DNA of 62,000 nt from the NCBI GenBank assembly GCA_037447655.1, contig JBBHKE010000516.1, forward strand, positions 93,322 through 155,321, written 5' to 3'. Below the pieces are notes generated by a model. That model made no database searches. It saw only the letters and a list, made by a program, of their open reading frames with translations, and was not told the DNA's origin. This stretch comes from Zygnema cylindricum. Lineage: Eukaryota > Streptophyta > Zygnematophyceae > Zygnematales > Zygnemataceae. Below are positions 1 through 10,454 of this stretch, one piece after another. Positions within the stretch are counted from its first letter, which is position 1, and every line of letters begins with the position of its first letter. Both the position numbers and the translations under genes were made by a program.

Positions 1-15
1 AGTATCTGCCAAGGA

Positions 16-225
16 GTGAGGAGGGAGGAGAGAAAAAAAAAAATTGTTGGAGGGAAGAGGAAGTGGGGAGAGCGAAAAGAGACGAAGAAGAGTGAAGATG
101 GAAAGGTAGGGAGGAGGGAGAAGGGAGGATGGAGGGGTGGAGGAGGGAGGGAGGGAGGGAGGAAGGATGGGGGAGGAAGGAGGAGGGAGGAGGAAGACAG
201 AGGCGGATTTATCCCTCCTTCGACA
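16..225. repeat. Purine-rich low-complexity tract (GGA/GGGA)
   Basis: Almost uninterrupted G and A with GGA, GGGA and GAAGA units. A reading frame crosses it, but the predicted protein is only Arg, Gly, Lys and Glu, which is a composition artefact. It lies in the direction where the remaining epimerase exons would be found, but it holds no exon-like sequence. Confidence 0.85.
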
Positions 226-331
226 TAAAGATCAACCGGACTTCTTGTACGAACCCGGTCTATTTTTAATTTTATTCCCATGGCTGAAATAAAACTTTCG
301 TTCCATATTTCATCATAAATGAAAAAATTTC

Positions 332-403
332 AAAACTTTCATTCTGTTATATTATATAAAGCAGGAACAAGTATAATTCCCTTGGTTGGAATATAAATCT
401 TCT
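332..403. repeat. Diverged direct repeat, copy 1 (intron)
   Basis: About 72 bases resembling 1313-1384; both contain a run like TTGGTTGGAATATAAA followed by a C/T-rich end. The two copies flank the hAT MITE at 423-1262, which inserted just after this copy. It lies in the intron downstream of epimerase exon 4. Confidence 0.55.
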
Positions 404-422
404 TCAAATCCAGTCTGTCTAC

Positions 423-1262
423 TAGTGTTGGGTATCGAGGACCTTTTGCCGATATTCGATATATATCGAATTTCAGGTACCTGATAATCGATATATCGCT
501 TTGATACATCGAAATCAAAATATCGCGATATATCGCCGATATATCGAGGCATTTAAACAAAAAAAAAAATGAAAATTTTCACAGGTATCCAGAGTCACGT
601 GCCTTCGGACAATGTGACCGTAAAATCTTTGCCGGAAACCGTAAAATCTTTGCCGAAAAGAAATACGGTTTTTTCTTGAAAGACAGCAGAGTGAAGGAGA
701 TCTCTGACGTACATTGACGCGGTTCACTTGCGAAGTACACATACGTTAATACGCAAGTACGGATTTCCATACGAAAATGGTCGGTTTTCAAATCTTTGAC
801 GATTTTAGAGATTTGATCGTCAGCTTCCAAGGAACCACTCAAATCAAAACACGTATGTAAAAAAAAACTTGTTTACAGACGATATGCGATGTAACCGAGG
901 CCACTGTAATACAGATATTTTGCTGTCCGTACTATTACAGAGACATCCTGATGTAACCATACCCCAAATAAGTAATTATATGAATTACAGAATTAGTACT
1001 TTTTTGTCGGTTATATTTTGCGGCGTCTACCTTAAGTCACAAAACGACTATCACGTCCTACATGGCGTATCAGACAATTTGTCTTTTTCGCTAAAATAAC
1101 ATATTATATAAAAATATAAAATATTAAATTTAATAAAATACTATATATCGCGATAATTTATGTTGGTCCCGGTACGATATATCGAAGATTCTGCTCGATC
1201 GATATTCGATATATCGAGTATCGAAATTATCGCGATATGAATTTACCCGATACCCAACACTA
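423..1262. mobile_element. hAT-type MITE, 840 bp, with 8-bp target duplication
   Basis: The ends are inverted: the left starts TAGTGTTGGGTATCG and the right ends CGATACCCAACACTA. Both sides are flanked by the identical 8-mer CTGTCTAC (415-422 and 1263-1270). An 8-bp duplication and this style of terminus are the signature of the hAT superfamily. No transposase is encoded, so it is non-autonomous. Both subterminal regions are packed with overlapping CGATATATCG-like palindromes, possibly transposase-binding repeats. Related pieces lie at 9035-9290 and 10455-11050. The exact duplication suggests a fairly recent insertion into the epimerase intron. Confidence 0.85.
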
Positions 1263-1312
1263 CTGTCTACTCTTTTAACTTTCCATCAGAAGTTGGAACA
1301 AAGAGAAATTAC

Positions 1313-1611
1313 AACAACTTTCATTCCGTTTTTTTATCAAAACCACGAACAGGCATAATTGCCATGGTTGGAATATAAACCTCTCTAACTCACTTGAGAG
1401 AGAATGTACAACCAACTCTGGTGTCTGTCTGCTTATACTTTTCCACTAAAGATAAGAAACAGAAAGAAAAAAAAAACAATAGCTTTGTAAGTCTCTTGAG
1501 AGTGAAAGCCAAGTTGTACAACCAACTCTGGCGTCTGTCTGCTTTTAACTTTCCACTAAAGGTAAGAAAGCTAAAGAAAATAAAGTTAAAATCTTGTAAC
1601 TCACTTGAGAG
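1313..1611. repeat. Intronic tandem repeat that copies a splice donor
   Basis: On the minus strand, the end of epimerase exon 4 with its donor (CTCTCAAGTGAGTTA) starts a unit of about 105 bases. The unit is repeated with start points at 1611, 1502 and 1400. The third start again reads CTCTCAAGTGAGTTA; the second is CTCTCAAGAGACTTA. Each unit also carries an AGAGTTGGTTGTACA segment. The array therefore contains at least one extra donor-like site inside the intron. A further diverged segment at 1313-1384 matches 332-403. Confidence 0.7.
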
Positions 1612-1842
1612 GTTCAGCCATGGATTCTCCGACATACGCCACGGCAGCGAAGTGCATTACCACATCGATGGCGTTGTACCGAAACAGACGGTCAACCTGT
1701 TTCCATTGCAGTCAAGCATTCATACGTCCAATAATTTCCTACTTTTTTGCAAAATGAAACCTTCGTTACGATGAAATCAAAAGAAAGAGAGCGAGAGAAG
1801 AAAGTGGCTTGATTATCGAGGGAGAGAACAAAAAGCAGCTTG

Positions 1843-1918
<76 letters not shown>

Positions 1919-4225
1919 AGAAAGTAGCTTGAATCAACTCTCTTAATCATAAATCCCGCGGTCTACAGGTTGCGAGTGGGTTGCCATGCCTAGAATCTGG
2001 ACTGCAATCTTTGCATACAATTGTTAAACTCTTCTACACTTGCGTTGTCCTTTCCCAACCAACTCTTTAATTATCTCTTAAAAAAAAGGTAAAAAGTAAA
2101 AAGGTGAAAGCGCATGTATAAACTATATGTATACATATACAGAAAAAAGGGGTTTCAAGCACAGATGAAGAAATCAGCTTGTGGTAATATGCCAATAGGA
2201 TACAGCCGCAGCATCTCCGAGATCTGCATTGACGAACTGCAGTCTCTCCTTTTGCGCCATTTTCTGCAAAACCTTAATGGCGCCGTAGTTCCCCCGCGAC
2301 AAATTATCCTGTTTTGTCACGCACCAATCACGCCACAGCATCTAATCAGGACCCGTTATGATACATGTCTCACTGTCTATAACACAAATGTATCGAAAGG
2401 AGATATAATAAGATGACCCTTTACCATAAAACAACCTCGACGTGTTTCCCACCACCAAAGGAAAACTCAGCTGGAGGTGATTTTAAACCTAAAAATAAAA
2501 CAAATTTGCACTTAAAACTGTCGAAAGACGTCAGCTGTTGGAACCCGAATGCGCACACCATACTGAAGCATAAAAAAAAAATTGTAAGAACTCACAACAA
2601 TGGTGACTCGATAGCCGTCATTTAAGAGGCGTAGAGTAGCATGAGAACCAATATATCCGGCTCCCCCGGTTACAAGAACATGAGGAATCGCGGGATCTTT
2701 CACCCGAAACTGCAAAAACAAAACGAGGGAAAGGATATTTGCATATTTCAGACCATCTCCATGCTCATTAAAGTTTTGACATTTAATAGAGGCTGCTTTT
2801 TAGGGAAGCTAGAGAATGTCAACTTGACTACTTTCTAAAGCAAACTGCAGCAATTTTTGCAAGTTTAACCACGTGTATCGGCAAAAAAATCTTCATATCA
2901 TGACATTTGTTAAAAGCCATTTTATAACAAATGATAATGACATCCATAAGACCTCGCAAAGACAATTCTTGCCTTAGAACAAAATAATTGTTGAAGAACC
3001 CTTGAAAAGAAAAAATGGAGACCTAAGGAACCTAGTGACGGCATACATTGTGCATTGTCACAGCAAATGTATTTCTTGAAAAAATATTTGACGCTGTTAA
3101 GTATTACTGAATGAAATCCTTGTCAAGATGGAATGTTCAAAATTAATTGGGCAGACATTGAAGTACTCCAAGAATCACTATTAGCGTTATTAACACTGAG
3201 TCTGTGCGATATATTTTGGTTTCTGACAAAATAATAGTGTTTATAATACTATCTTTTAGGTTCATAACACATTTGGTAAGCGGTCAGAAATTGTCCACGT
3301 TGCTCCAACCCAAATTTATTATTGATAACGCTTAAAAAAAAACACCATGTCATTTGTTTCTTTACTGTCAACGCTATTAGTGTAAAGGAATTATCAGTGT
3401 AAATGCGGAATTAGAATGCATAACACTAATTTAGAGTGAGGTGACATAGCAGATAGTAATCCACTACCTTAAATAGTGTTGATTTGACATTATTTGTGAC
3501 TTCAATCAAAAATTGTCGTGATTAACACTAGTGACAATGGGCAGTGTAGCTTCCAAATTATACCATAAGCGATGTAAACTTTAATACCAAATTCAGCCCC
3601 AATAGAATCAAAGTAAAGGATGCAAAAGTACATCATGAATTGTTACTAGGATAATAACACCAATCAGGAGCCAGATTTGTTTGGGCCTTTTGACCATAAA
3701 ATACGATTAATAACAACAATAACTACATTCATCACATTAACTATATGGGTGGTCATAAATTGTCTACGGCATTCCTACCTACCTTAGTTAAAGCTAATCT
3801 AAAAACAGTCCCTGTAAAAATATTTTCTTTACTGTACCAGAGATTCACGGCGTACCGGACTGATTGCATTTTAAGGCTTCTTCCTCCCTCTAGTGGCATC
3901 CCAAAATGACAGGAACAGTTTGTCATATTCACTTGAAATCAGTACAGCGCCGAAAAAAGCCCCCATACAGATGATAGTGAAGAGGCCAATTGGAAACAAG
4001 ATGCACTTAAAATCAATAAAGCGTCCGGAAAAATTTCAGCATGCGATAACGCAGAAGCCAATGTGAAAAACAAAATGCGAAATAACACAAAATACGTACC
4101 GCAGATGGTGTGGAAACAAATAAAGACCGTTGTTGAGCAATATACATAATCAAAGCTGTGAGAGCTGCTGCAACAGCCATCTTCAAAATTGTACTGTTCT
4201 GCCGCTGACTCCATGCCAGATCCAT
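1605..4225 (-). CDS. UXE: UDP-arabinose 4-epimerase (MUR4/UXE type), 5' four exons, partial
   Basis: Family role: interconverts UDP-xylose and UDP-arabinose in the Golgi, supplying arabinose for wall polymers and arabinogalactan proteins. Four exons splice in frame: 4100-4225, 2596-2709, 2204-2308 and 1605-1696. Exon 1 (42 codons from the ATG at 4223-4225) gives a type II signal anchor, roughly residues 14-30 ([17 protein letters not shown]). Exon 2 carries the NAD-binding loop GGAGYIGSH and ends at VTIV; exon 3 starts DNLSRGN and includes ADLGD; exon 4 contains [12 protein letters not shown]. All introns have GT/AG ends. Exon 4 stops after 92 bases in phase 2; the YxxxK catalytic part must lie beyond the left edge. 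Membrane anchor and sequence favour UXE over cytosolic UDP-glucose epimerase. The frame is open upstream of the chosen ATG, so an extra 5' exon is possible. No lesion is seen. Confidence 0.88.
1846..1917. repeat. (GA)n microsatellite, about 36 units
   Basis: A perfect GA dinucleotide run inside the intron between epimerase exons 3 and 4. On the transcribed (minus) strand it reads (TC)n, a pyrimidine run in the orientation of a splicing tract but far from the acceptor at 1697. Likely polymorphic in length. Confidence 0.95.
3040..3545. mobile_element. Degenerate MITE remnants in epimerase intron 1
   Basis: Intron 1 (2710-4099) is AT-rich and holds pieces resembling the TA-flanked MITEs further right: repeated TTAGCGTTATTAACACT-like blocks, an ATAGTGTT block, and a right-hand end GACAATGGGCAGTGTA near 3530-3545. 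A similar end (AACGATGGGCAGTGTA) occurs alone near 44206-44221. A matching left terminus is only weakly suggested around 3050. The rest of the intron shows nothing recognisable. Confidence 0.35.
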
Positions 4226-5440
4226 GGCTGCACCGAGCAAACACATATTGTAGGGTTTTTGCTTCATGGATTTTATTTGTTGTTTTTTTATTATCGTTTT
4301 TGCTTTGACATTTTTGCTTTGTCGTTTTTTCTTTGTCGTTTTTGCAATGTCTTTTCCGATATGCATGAGATTTTTGCACGTTTTGAACAGTCTCCTGTGA
4401 ATTGCTATTACCGTAAAGAAACTTTTGGCGTAGGGTTGTACACAATAGTGTGATAAATTCTGATTCAGTTCTGTGGCTGGTTATGAACCGTTTAAAGAAT
4501 TAAAAGTGCAGGTAATATGACCTTTATCTTTGTCGTTTGTGACAAAGATTCCACCTACCCTAGGTTCATTGCGACACTTTGGGTATTTTAGTATTGTTGT
4601 TTCACATCAAAACGAATACAAAACTGTGAAAAATATTAAGAATTTCAAGCCTCTATAGAATCCAATACGGTTATAAATCATACGCAAAAAACAACAAAAC
4701 GTTTCCAGCTTTGCCGGCTTTTATTCAGCGTTTCTTCAGCAGGTCTCTGCAAAGACGTCTGTCTTATGTTATGTTTTGATTATGCTTATTATATTCCGTG
4801 CTTTTTTCTAATGCAGACGCAGACAGATGCAAAAAAGGTGCACCAAACTATATCACCACACTACATATAGCTGTAACATTATAATAAAGATAACTATCAA
4901 TATTAATACTGTAGGTGAAGATAACAGGCTTTGACCTATTATCTTCACCTACTATGGACGATGTCATACATAATAAAATACATAATACCAACATAGTACA
5001 CACCAACATAGTATACACCAACATAATACATACTACATATATATAATGTATTAACAAAGTATATATACATATATTATCTGTATACGTTAAACACAAATTC
5101 CAGGTCAAACTGGGCATAAATGTGACTGCAGGGCAAGATTGAAGAACTCTTTCCTCACAAAAAAAAAAGAAAAAATAATAATACAAATCTAGATTCTCGA
5201 ATCGTCCTTTTCTCCCTCTTTTTTCCTTTCTTCATCTAAACAGAACCTCAATAAGGCAAAAGATTCCGCAAATTTTTGAAACCTTCATTTTCCAAGACGG
5301 GTACAACTAAACCGGCATAAATAAAAACATAAGTAAATACTCATTTCCAGTTCACGAAAAAAAAAAAAACTTATCACAGCAACAAGATCTAGGAAAGCAA
5401 TACAAACCTTGCCTATAAGTCAAATCTCCAAACATTAGAT
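4226..5440. other. Upstream region of the epimerase gene; no gene seen
   Basis: This should include the promoter and 5' leader of the epimerase gene. A CAATATGTG-type AT-rich stretch precedes the ATG but no clear TATA box can be chosen. Short pyrimidine-purine repeats (TTTGTCGTTTTT) lie at 4290-4350. At 4912-4951 there is a perfect 13-bp inverted repeat (TAGGTGAAGATAA) with a 14-base spacer. At 4985-5045 a short CACCAACATAGTA-like motif repeats about three times. No coding sequence is supported. Confidence 0.6.
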
Positions 5441-5520
5441 TGTGCCGTGGCAGCAGATGATGATTGTTTCTTCCCTTCCCTGCATACGCGTAAGGGCTCT
5501 CAGTTCAATCATTGAACAAA

Positions 5521-5735
5521 AACTCTCTCCCTCTCCCTCTCTCTTTCACTCTCCCTTTCCCTCTTTCGCTCGCTCTCGCTATCCCTCTCCCTCTCCCTCT
5601 CTCGCTCGCTCTCGCTCTCCCTCTCCCTCTCTCACTCTGCCCCTCTCCCTCTCCGCCTCTCCCTCTCGGCCCGCCTTTCCCTCTGCCCCTCTCCCCCCCC
5701 TCCCCCCCACACTCTCTCCCCCCCGCTCCCTCTTT
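5521..5735. repeat. Pyrimidine-rich (CCCTCT)n tract
   Basis: CCCTCTCCCTCT-type units with CTCGCT interruptions. The long frames across it on both strands (Pro/Ser/Leu-rich one way, Gly/Arg/Glu-rich the other) are composition artefacts. Such a mirror-like polypyrimidine tract can adopt triplex DNA, but nothing here shows that it does. Confidence 0.9.
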
Positions 5736-5995
5736 GTTTCTCATAAGCAATCACAAGCTGGAAATAGGCCATTTTCTCAACCCAGGAGATAGGCACAGAA
5801 AATGAACTTTCCTTACCCTAAGACAGAAAAAAGGGAAAATTATGAAAAGATTCAGGAAAATCAAGAAAGATTACCTAGAAAAACGGTTTCGATGTGCAAC
5901 TACTATAAAATTGAAGGCGCCATGGCTTGTCCTCCTGCTGTGGATTCAATTTTAGTTTCTAAAATGTGGAAAATGAGGCCAACTATACAATACAG

Positions 5996-6018
5996 TACAC
6001 CGTGAATCGCTATTAGTG
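5996..6018. mobile_element. Solo MITE terminus
   Basis: TACACCGTGAATCGCTATTA matches the terminus of the TA-flanked MITE family found complete at 8012-8214. No partner terminus lies within the next kilobase, so this is a truncated copy, immediately next to the fold-back at 6040. Confidence 0.6.
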
Positions 6019-6039
6019 TTTGTGTTTTTTTCGCCAATT

Positions 6040-6172
6040 AAAACATCTTTTCTCCGTACACACTTGTCGGGCTGTAGATCTGACGGTTGCGAGTTAAAGG
6101 TAAGATTCTCAGCTTCTCACTAGCGGTCTAAATTTGAAAATCGGAGAAGTGTGTACGGAGAAAAGATGTTTT
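6040..6172. mobile_element. Fold-back/hairpin element with perfect 26-bp arms
   Basis: The arms at 6040-6065 and 6147-6172 are perfect inverted copies (core ACATCTTTTCTCCGTACACA) separated by 81 bases. Weaker complementarity continues outward (CGCCA on the left, TGGCA on the right). A transcript of either strand would fold into a miRNA-precursor-sized hairpin. It may be a small MITE; no target duplication is clear. Confidence 0.7.
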
Positions 6173-6423
6173 GTGTGGCAAAATACCGCCCGGGTACCGC
6201 GGATTTTTAGGGTCATAGGGTTGTTGGTTGTTATAATAAAACACGAGTGAGAAAAAACTGTAAACGTATTTATACTTGCGACGCTCCGCGCGGCGCGAGG
6301 CGTCGTAAAGTGAAATTGGAGTGAAAGGAGTGAAAGGCGACGTGGACCCCTTCACACGCGACCTTCACACCTAAAAACGCAAGATTCAGCACAGTACTGT
6401 AGTCTTTACTGTGCGAAAAAATA

Positions 6424-7216
6424 AGGGTAACCTTCCTCAGGCGTTCCCAGTAATCGTACGAACACGTTTACTGGCAGTAATACTTGTAACACCCTTCCAT
6501 CAGGTCGTGCCAGTGAATGAGGTGATAGATTGCGATGGTACCACGTAGGACCTGTTGAGCCGCCCGGGAATAATCATCATATCCAAAAGGACAAAATCGC
6601 AGCTGCATATGTGTACGGTCAGACGCCGATTAAAATATCTAGTAGCGTCACGCTAATGTACAATCTGAACGTTCTTACAGTTGTTGTGGTATCAACGGCC
6701 ACGAAAACCGTTGCAAAATTAAGGTTTGTACAAATGTCCAAGAATGTACCATTTGTACGTGAATCGCTGTATCGCACATTTATGAGGAGACGTCACAGGA
6801 TGTCCTACAACCAAGTTTTTTTTGTCGTCGAACAGGCTGGCTATACAACCAAGATTTTTTTGTAGTCGAACAGGCTGGCTTTTATGTCACACGATACACT
6901 CCAATTGCCACCTGTAAGTTTATTGCTTCACGTCTGTCGTGGATCGACTCTGACTTTACAAGTGGACCAAAACACGCGACCAGTAATCACAAACTCTCCT
7001 CCCGAGGACAGTCGGAGGAGACTAGCTACGTACTAGAAACAAGAAGCGTTTGCGTCGAAAATTGAAAATCGGACGGTGGTATGTTTCCCCAAGGAGAGAA
7101 TCTCAACGAATTTTGAGTAAACATCTTTTGAAAAAAAAAAAAAAAAGTACGGCCTAGTACGGAAAGTACTTTCTCCAGTAAACAACCCCACTTTTCGCCT
7201 GATGGAAGGTTACCCT
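6424..7216. mobile_element. Possible inverted-repeat element, about 790 bp
   Basis: GGGTAACCTTCCTCAGGCG at 6424-6442 is inverted at 7197-7216 with one small indel. Similarity extends about 70 bases inward through a GTTTACTGG block on each side. A 37-bp direct duplication (ACAACCAAG...CAGGCTGGCT) lies inside at 6806-6881. No coding content is recognised and target duplications are unclear. Confidence 0.4.
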
Positions 7217-7747
7217 AAGCCATACGGAATCTTCACCCCCCGAAACAGGACGTTCTAATGGTACTGTAGAGTTAAAACATTGAAGAAATTTGCGCAAATG
7301 TTGAGGGGCAAATTGCAACTGGCGGTTATTCAGTTGACTGTTATTATGTACTTTTGCGAGTCGTACGTGTACGGTATAAGACAGCCAGAGTACAATTTGC
7401 GCTGGTAAATCGAGTCGAAAATAAAATCCGAGGCTATATGGTGATGACACGTGCGAGTCACCAATTCGACCGTCCCGAACGCTGGACCTGTGGAACCACC
7501 TCAAAAATCTGACACTCCGACGATAAATATACCGCCACTCACAGTTTCCCGGCGAATTAGGCTGGTCCACTTGTCGGAAATCGCGTGCGAACGCAATCGT
7601 CAACATTATCGCGCGTTACAGCCGTTTTTGACGGGTAAAAAAGCCGTTCCGTTACTTCTGCCACTTTTGATCAAAAACACTCAGGCCTGGAAAATAGCCA
7701 TTTAATGAAACCCTACAATTTCTAAGTCCAATGAAATCGCAGATTGC

Positions 7748-7918
7748 TTAGGGGAAAAATTTTCATCGGAAAATAATTCAACATGTTACGGTGTCGGGAC
7801 TCTAAACGTTCAGAGCTCCCGCCACAAAAGTTAAGCGTTTTTTGTTACGCTTTCCTAAAAGTTAGTAAATACGACAGCGTAACATGTTCAAAGATTTCCG
7901 ATGAAAAGTTCCCCTTTA
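7748..7918. mobile_element. Small fold-back MITE, about 170 bp
   Basis: Inverted arms of about 41 bases at 7748-7790 and 7878-7918 share TTTTCATCGGAAA and AACATGTTACG blocks with a few mismatches. A second, nested inverted similarity (GCGTTTTTTGTTACGC) sits between them. No open frame. The surrounding 7217-8011 has nothing else recognisable. Confidence 0.6.
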
Positions 7919-8011
7919 ACTTCTCCCATAAGTTAGGAAGCTGACGACCAGTCCACCTTTTCTGACGTTTCTACCGGCGCTGTCTGTAGGAGAGACTGCC
8001 GCGACGGCCAC

Positions 8012-8214
8012 TACACCGTGAATCGTTATTAGCCTTATGTACTCTATATCGGCACCCCAAAATTTTGACATCGATACCTTAAATAAAATAAATTACACTA
8101 TTTACGAACGTGGACCATAATCTGCCACGTCTCCTAGAACTAAATTAGAATGAATGACGCTAATTTTTTATTTACCCTAATAATTTCTATACGCTAATAA
8201 CGATTCGAGGTGTA
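8012..8214. mobile_element. TA-flanked MITE, short form (203 bp), forward
   Basis: Termini are CACCGTGAATCGTTATTAG and its near inverse, with TA on both outer sides. The interior is homologous, in reverse orientation and at the same length, to 8824-9026. TA duplications and this size suggest a Tc1/mariner (Stowaway-like) origin. Confidence 0.75.
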
Positions 8215-8314
8215 TATGTGTCGAAATGAGTTTCACGGTCCTGTTGGCGTCGAAAGTGAGAGATTATTTGTGCCGGAAACCGTTACATTGGTCACGAATA
8301 TACTTGAGGTACTG

Positions 8315-8810
8315 TACACCGCGAATCGTAATTAGAGTAAATTACTCTAATTCGGTCCCTCGAAATTTCGACTCTATCACATGAAATAGAGTAAACGACT
8401 CTAATTTTTTCATTATTCTATTTAAGGTAAAGTTAATTAGCGTTTTTAATTCTAATATGGGTTCGTTTTCAAAAGTGTGGAGTACGGACGGTGTCAGACC
8501 GTGCAAAATTGTACTTTATTAAGTAAAAAAGTACAAATAATGATTTAATACAGGCCGTTATCATGTAACTGCGTTTTAACAAACCGCGTAGTGCAAACGT
8601 CGTAGTGACAATAAACTGTACGTTTCTTGTACAAATACCTTATTTACAGTAGAGGATATTAGCGTGCCAAATTAGAGTACTTAAATAAATTAGAGTAAAC
8701 TTCATAGTTGAAAAAGCTCTATCACATAAATTAGCATTAATTACTCTATTTATTTATTTTAGTTTTTGTACTATAATTTTTTCATTACTCTAATTACGAT
8801 TCGCGGTGTA
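8315..8810. mobile_element. TA-flanked MITE, medium form (496 bp), forward
   Basis: Termini are CACCGCGAATCGTAATTAGA and its inverse with TA outside. Interior landmarks (a CTCTAATTCGGTC block and an ACGTTTCTTGTACAAATACC block) recur inverted in 9396-9900 and, diverged, in 13638-14255 and 55251-55873. No coding capacity. Confidence 0.78.
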
Positions 8811-8823
8811 CAGTACATTACAG

Positions 8824-9026
8824 TGCACCGTGAATCGTTATTAGCGTGTAGAAATTTTTAGTGTAAAGACAAAATTTAGCGTCATTCATTCTAATTTAGT
8901 GCCAGTAGACGTGGCTGATTATGGTCCCCTTCCTTAAATAGTGTAAATTATTATATTTAAGGTATCAATGTCAAATTTTGGGGTGCCGATATAGCGTACA
9001 TAAGGCTAATAACGATTCACGGTGTA
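8824..9026. mobile_element. TA-flanked MITE, short form (203 bp), reverse
   Basis: Reverse-complement relative of 8012-8214 with the same length. The left outer TA has become TG while the right TA is kept. It sits 13 bases after the preceding MITE. Confidence 0.72.
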
Positions 9027-9034
9027 TTGTCTAC

Positions 9035-9290
9035 TAGTCTAAGGTATAGGGTAAACTCATATCGCGATAATTTTGATATTCGATATATCGAATACCAATC
9101 GAGCAGAATCCTCGATATATCGTACCGAGACCAACATAAACCATCGCGGTATGTATCGCGATATATAGTATTTTTTAAATTTAATATTCATATGTTATTT
9201 TAGCGAAAAATATATATTGCATGATACGCCACATACGACGTGATTTTCGTTTCGTGACTTAAAGGTAGACGCTTGGAAACTTTAACCACC
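9035..9290. mobile_element. hAT-type MITE end fragment, reverse
   Basis: Starts with a worn terminus (TAGTCTAAGGTATAGGGTAA) and continues with CGATATATCG-like blocks that match, inverted, the right end of the element at 423-1262. Similarity fades near 9290, so it is a truncated copy. Confidence 0.6.
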
Positions 9291-9395
9291 GCCATTAAAT
9301 GTATTTAGCTGACTCTACCGGCGTGACCACTGTATTGTCCTCCAAAGAAGCAGTAGAATAATTAGCTCTAACGGCAATATCTCGAGTAAAACTAG

Positions 9396-9900
9396 TACAC
9401 CGCGAATCGTAATTAGAGTAATGAAAAAATTAGAGTACAAAAACTTAAAAAACAAATTAGAGTATTGAACTCTAATTTATGTGATAGAGCTCTTTCAACT
9501 ATGAGGTTTACTCTAATTTATATAAGTACTCTAATTTGGCACGCTATTATCCTCTACTGTAAATAAGGTATTCGTACAATAATTGGCAAAACGTACAGTT
9601 TATCGTCACTATGACGTTTCCAATACGCGGTTTGTTAAAACGCAGTTACATGATAACGGTATGTATTAAATCATTATTTGTACTGTTTTACTTAATAAAG
9701 CACAATTTTGCACGGTCAGAGGTCGTCCGTAATCCACACTATGTAAAACAAACCTATATTAGAAGTAAAAACGCTAATTAAACTTTACCTTAAATAGAAT
9801 AATGAACAAATTATAATAATTTAATATATTTCATGTGATAGAGTCAAATTTTTGAGCGACCGAATTAGAGTAATTTACTCTAATTACGATTCTCGGTGTA
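9396..9900. mobile_element. TA-flanked MITE, medium form (505 bp), reverse
   Basis: Termini are CACCGCGAATCGTAATTAGA and GATTCTCGGTG with TA outside. The interior is the reverse complement of 8315-8810 with small differences. Confidence 0.75.
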
Positions 9901-10052
9901 GTGTAATCACAAGTATCATTAAGATTTTTTTTTCACCTAACGGTACGGTGTCATCTGTACTTTTTAATACTACAATAAATTTACGAACGCCCAAATAACG
10001 CACGTACAATCCGCGTTTCGGGTGATCATAGTACAGTAACATCAAAAAATTT

Positions 10053-10369
10053 CATAGTTCAAAAGTAGGTGAAAGTAGGTGAAAGTAGGCCCATACAATA
10101 TGACCTATTATATGCAAAACATACAATATGACCTTAAAACCCATATTGTATTCGAACCTATTAGGACCAATTAAAACATTCGGACCAAAAATTGGACTAA
10201 TTAAAACATTCGGACCAAAAAAAATTATATACACCGTCAGATTCGAAAGATCGAACGGTCGCTGATCAAAGTAGCGATCTGAGAAGATCATATGAAAAGC
10301 CCATAACACAACTTACGATAAAGGCGCCTACCAAAGGCCTACTTTAAAAACGTCTACTTTTTAACTATG
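10053..10369. mobile_element. Mutator-like MITE (CATAGTTCAAAAGTAGG ends), 317 bp
   Basis: The left end CATAGTTCAAAAGTAGG is inverted at the right as CTACTTTTTAACTATG. Interior blocks (GGTCGCTGATCAAAGTAGCG, CCCATAACACAA) recur inverted in 27370-27954, which has a clean 9-bp duplication. This copy lacks an obvious duplication. Confidence 0.6.
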
Positions 10370-10454
10370 GAAATTGCAGACATTGTTGTACTTTACAAGG
10401 GTGGACAATACTGTAATGTATTGTTAAGACATTGTATTTTACAAGAGTGGACAG

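Noticed and set aside
3939-4445. 168-codon minus-strand frame overlapping epimerase exon 1
   Set aside because: It is another frame over the real exon 4100-4225, whose protein, donor site and membrane anchor are well supported.
5442-5805. Pro/Ser/Leu-rich and Arg/Gly-rich frames on opposite strands
   Set aside because: Products of the CCCTCT low-complexity tract; no splice context, no domain.
7154-7606. 150-codon minus-strand frame
   Set aside because: Overlaps the end of an inverted-repeat element, no domain, codon pattern not protein-like.
8012-9900. One large palindrome formed by the four MITEs
   Set aside because: The order is short-forward, medium-forward, short-reverse, medium-reverse with a hAT fragment between; this is not mirror-symmetric, so separate insertions explain it better.
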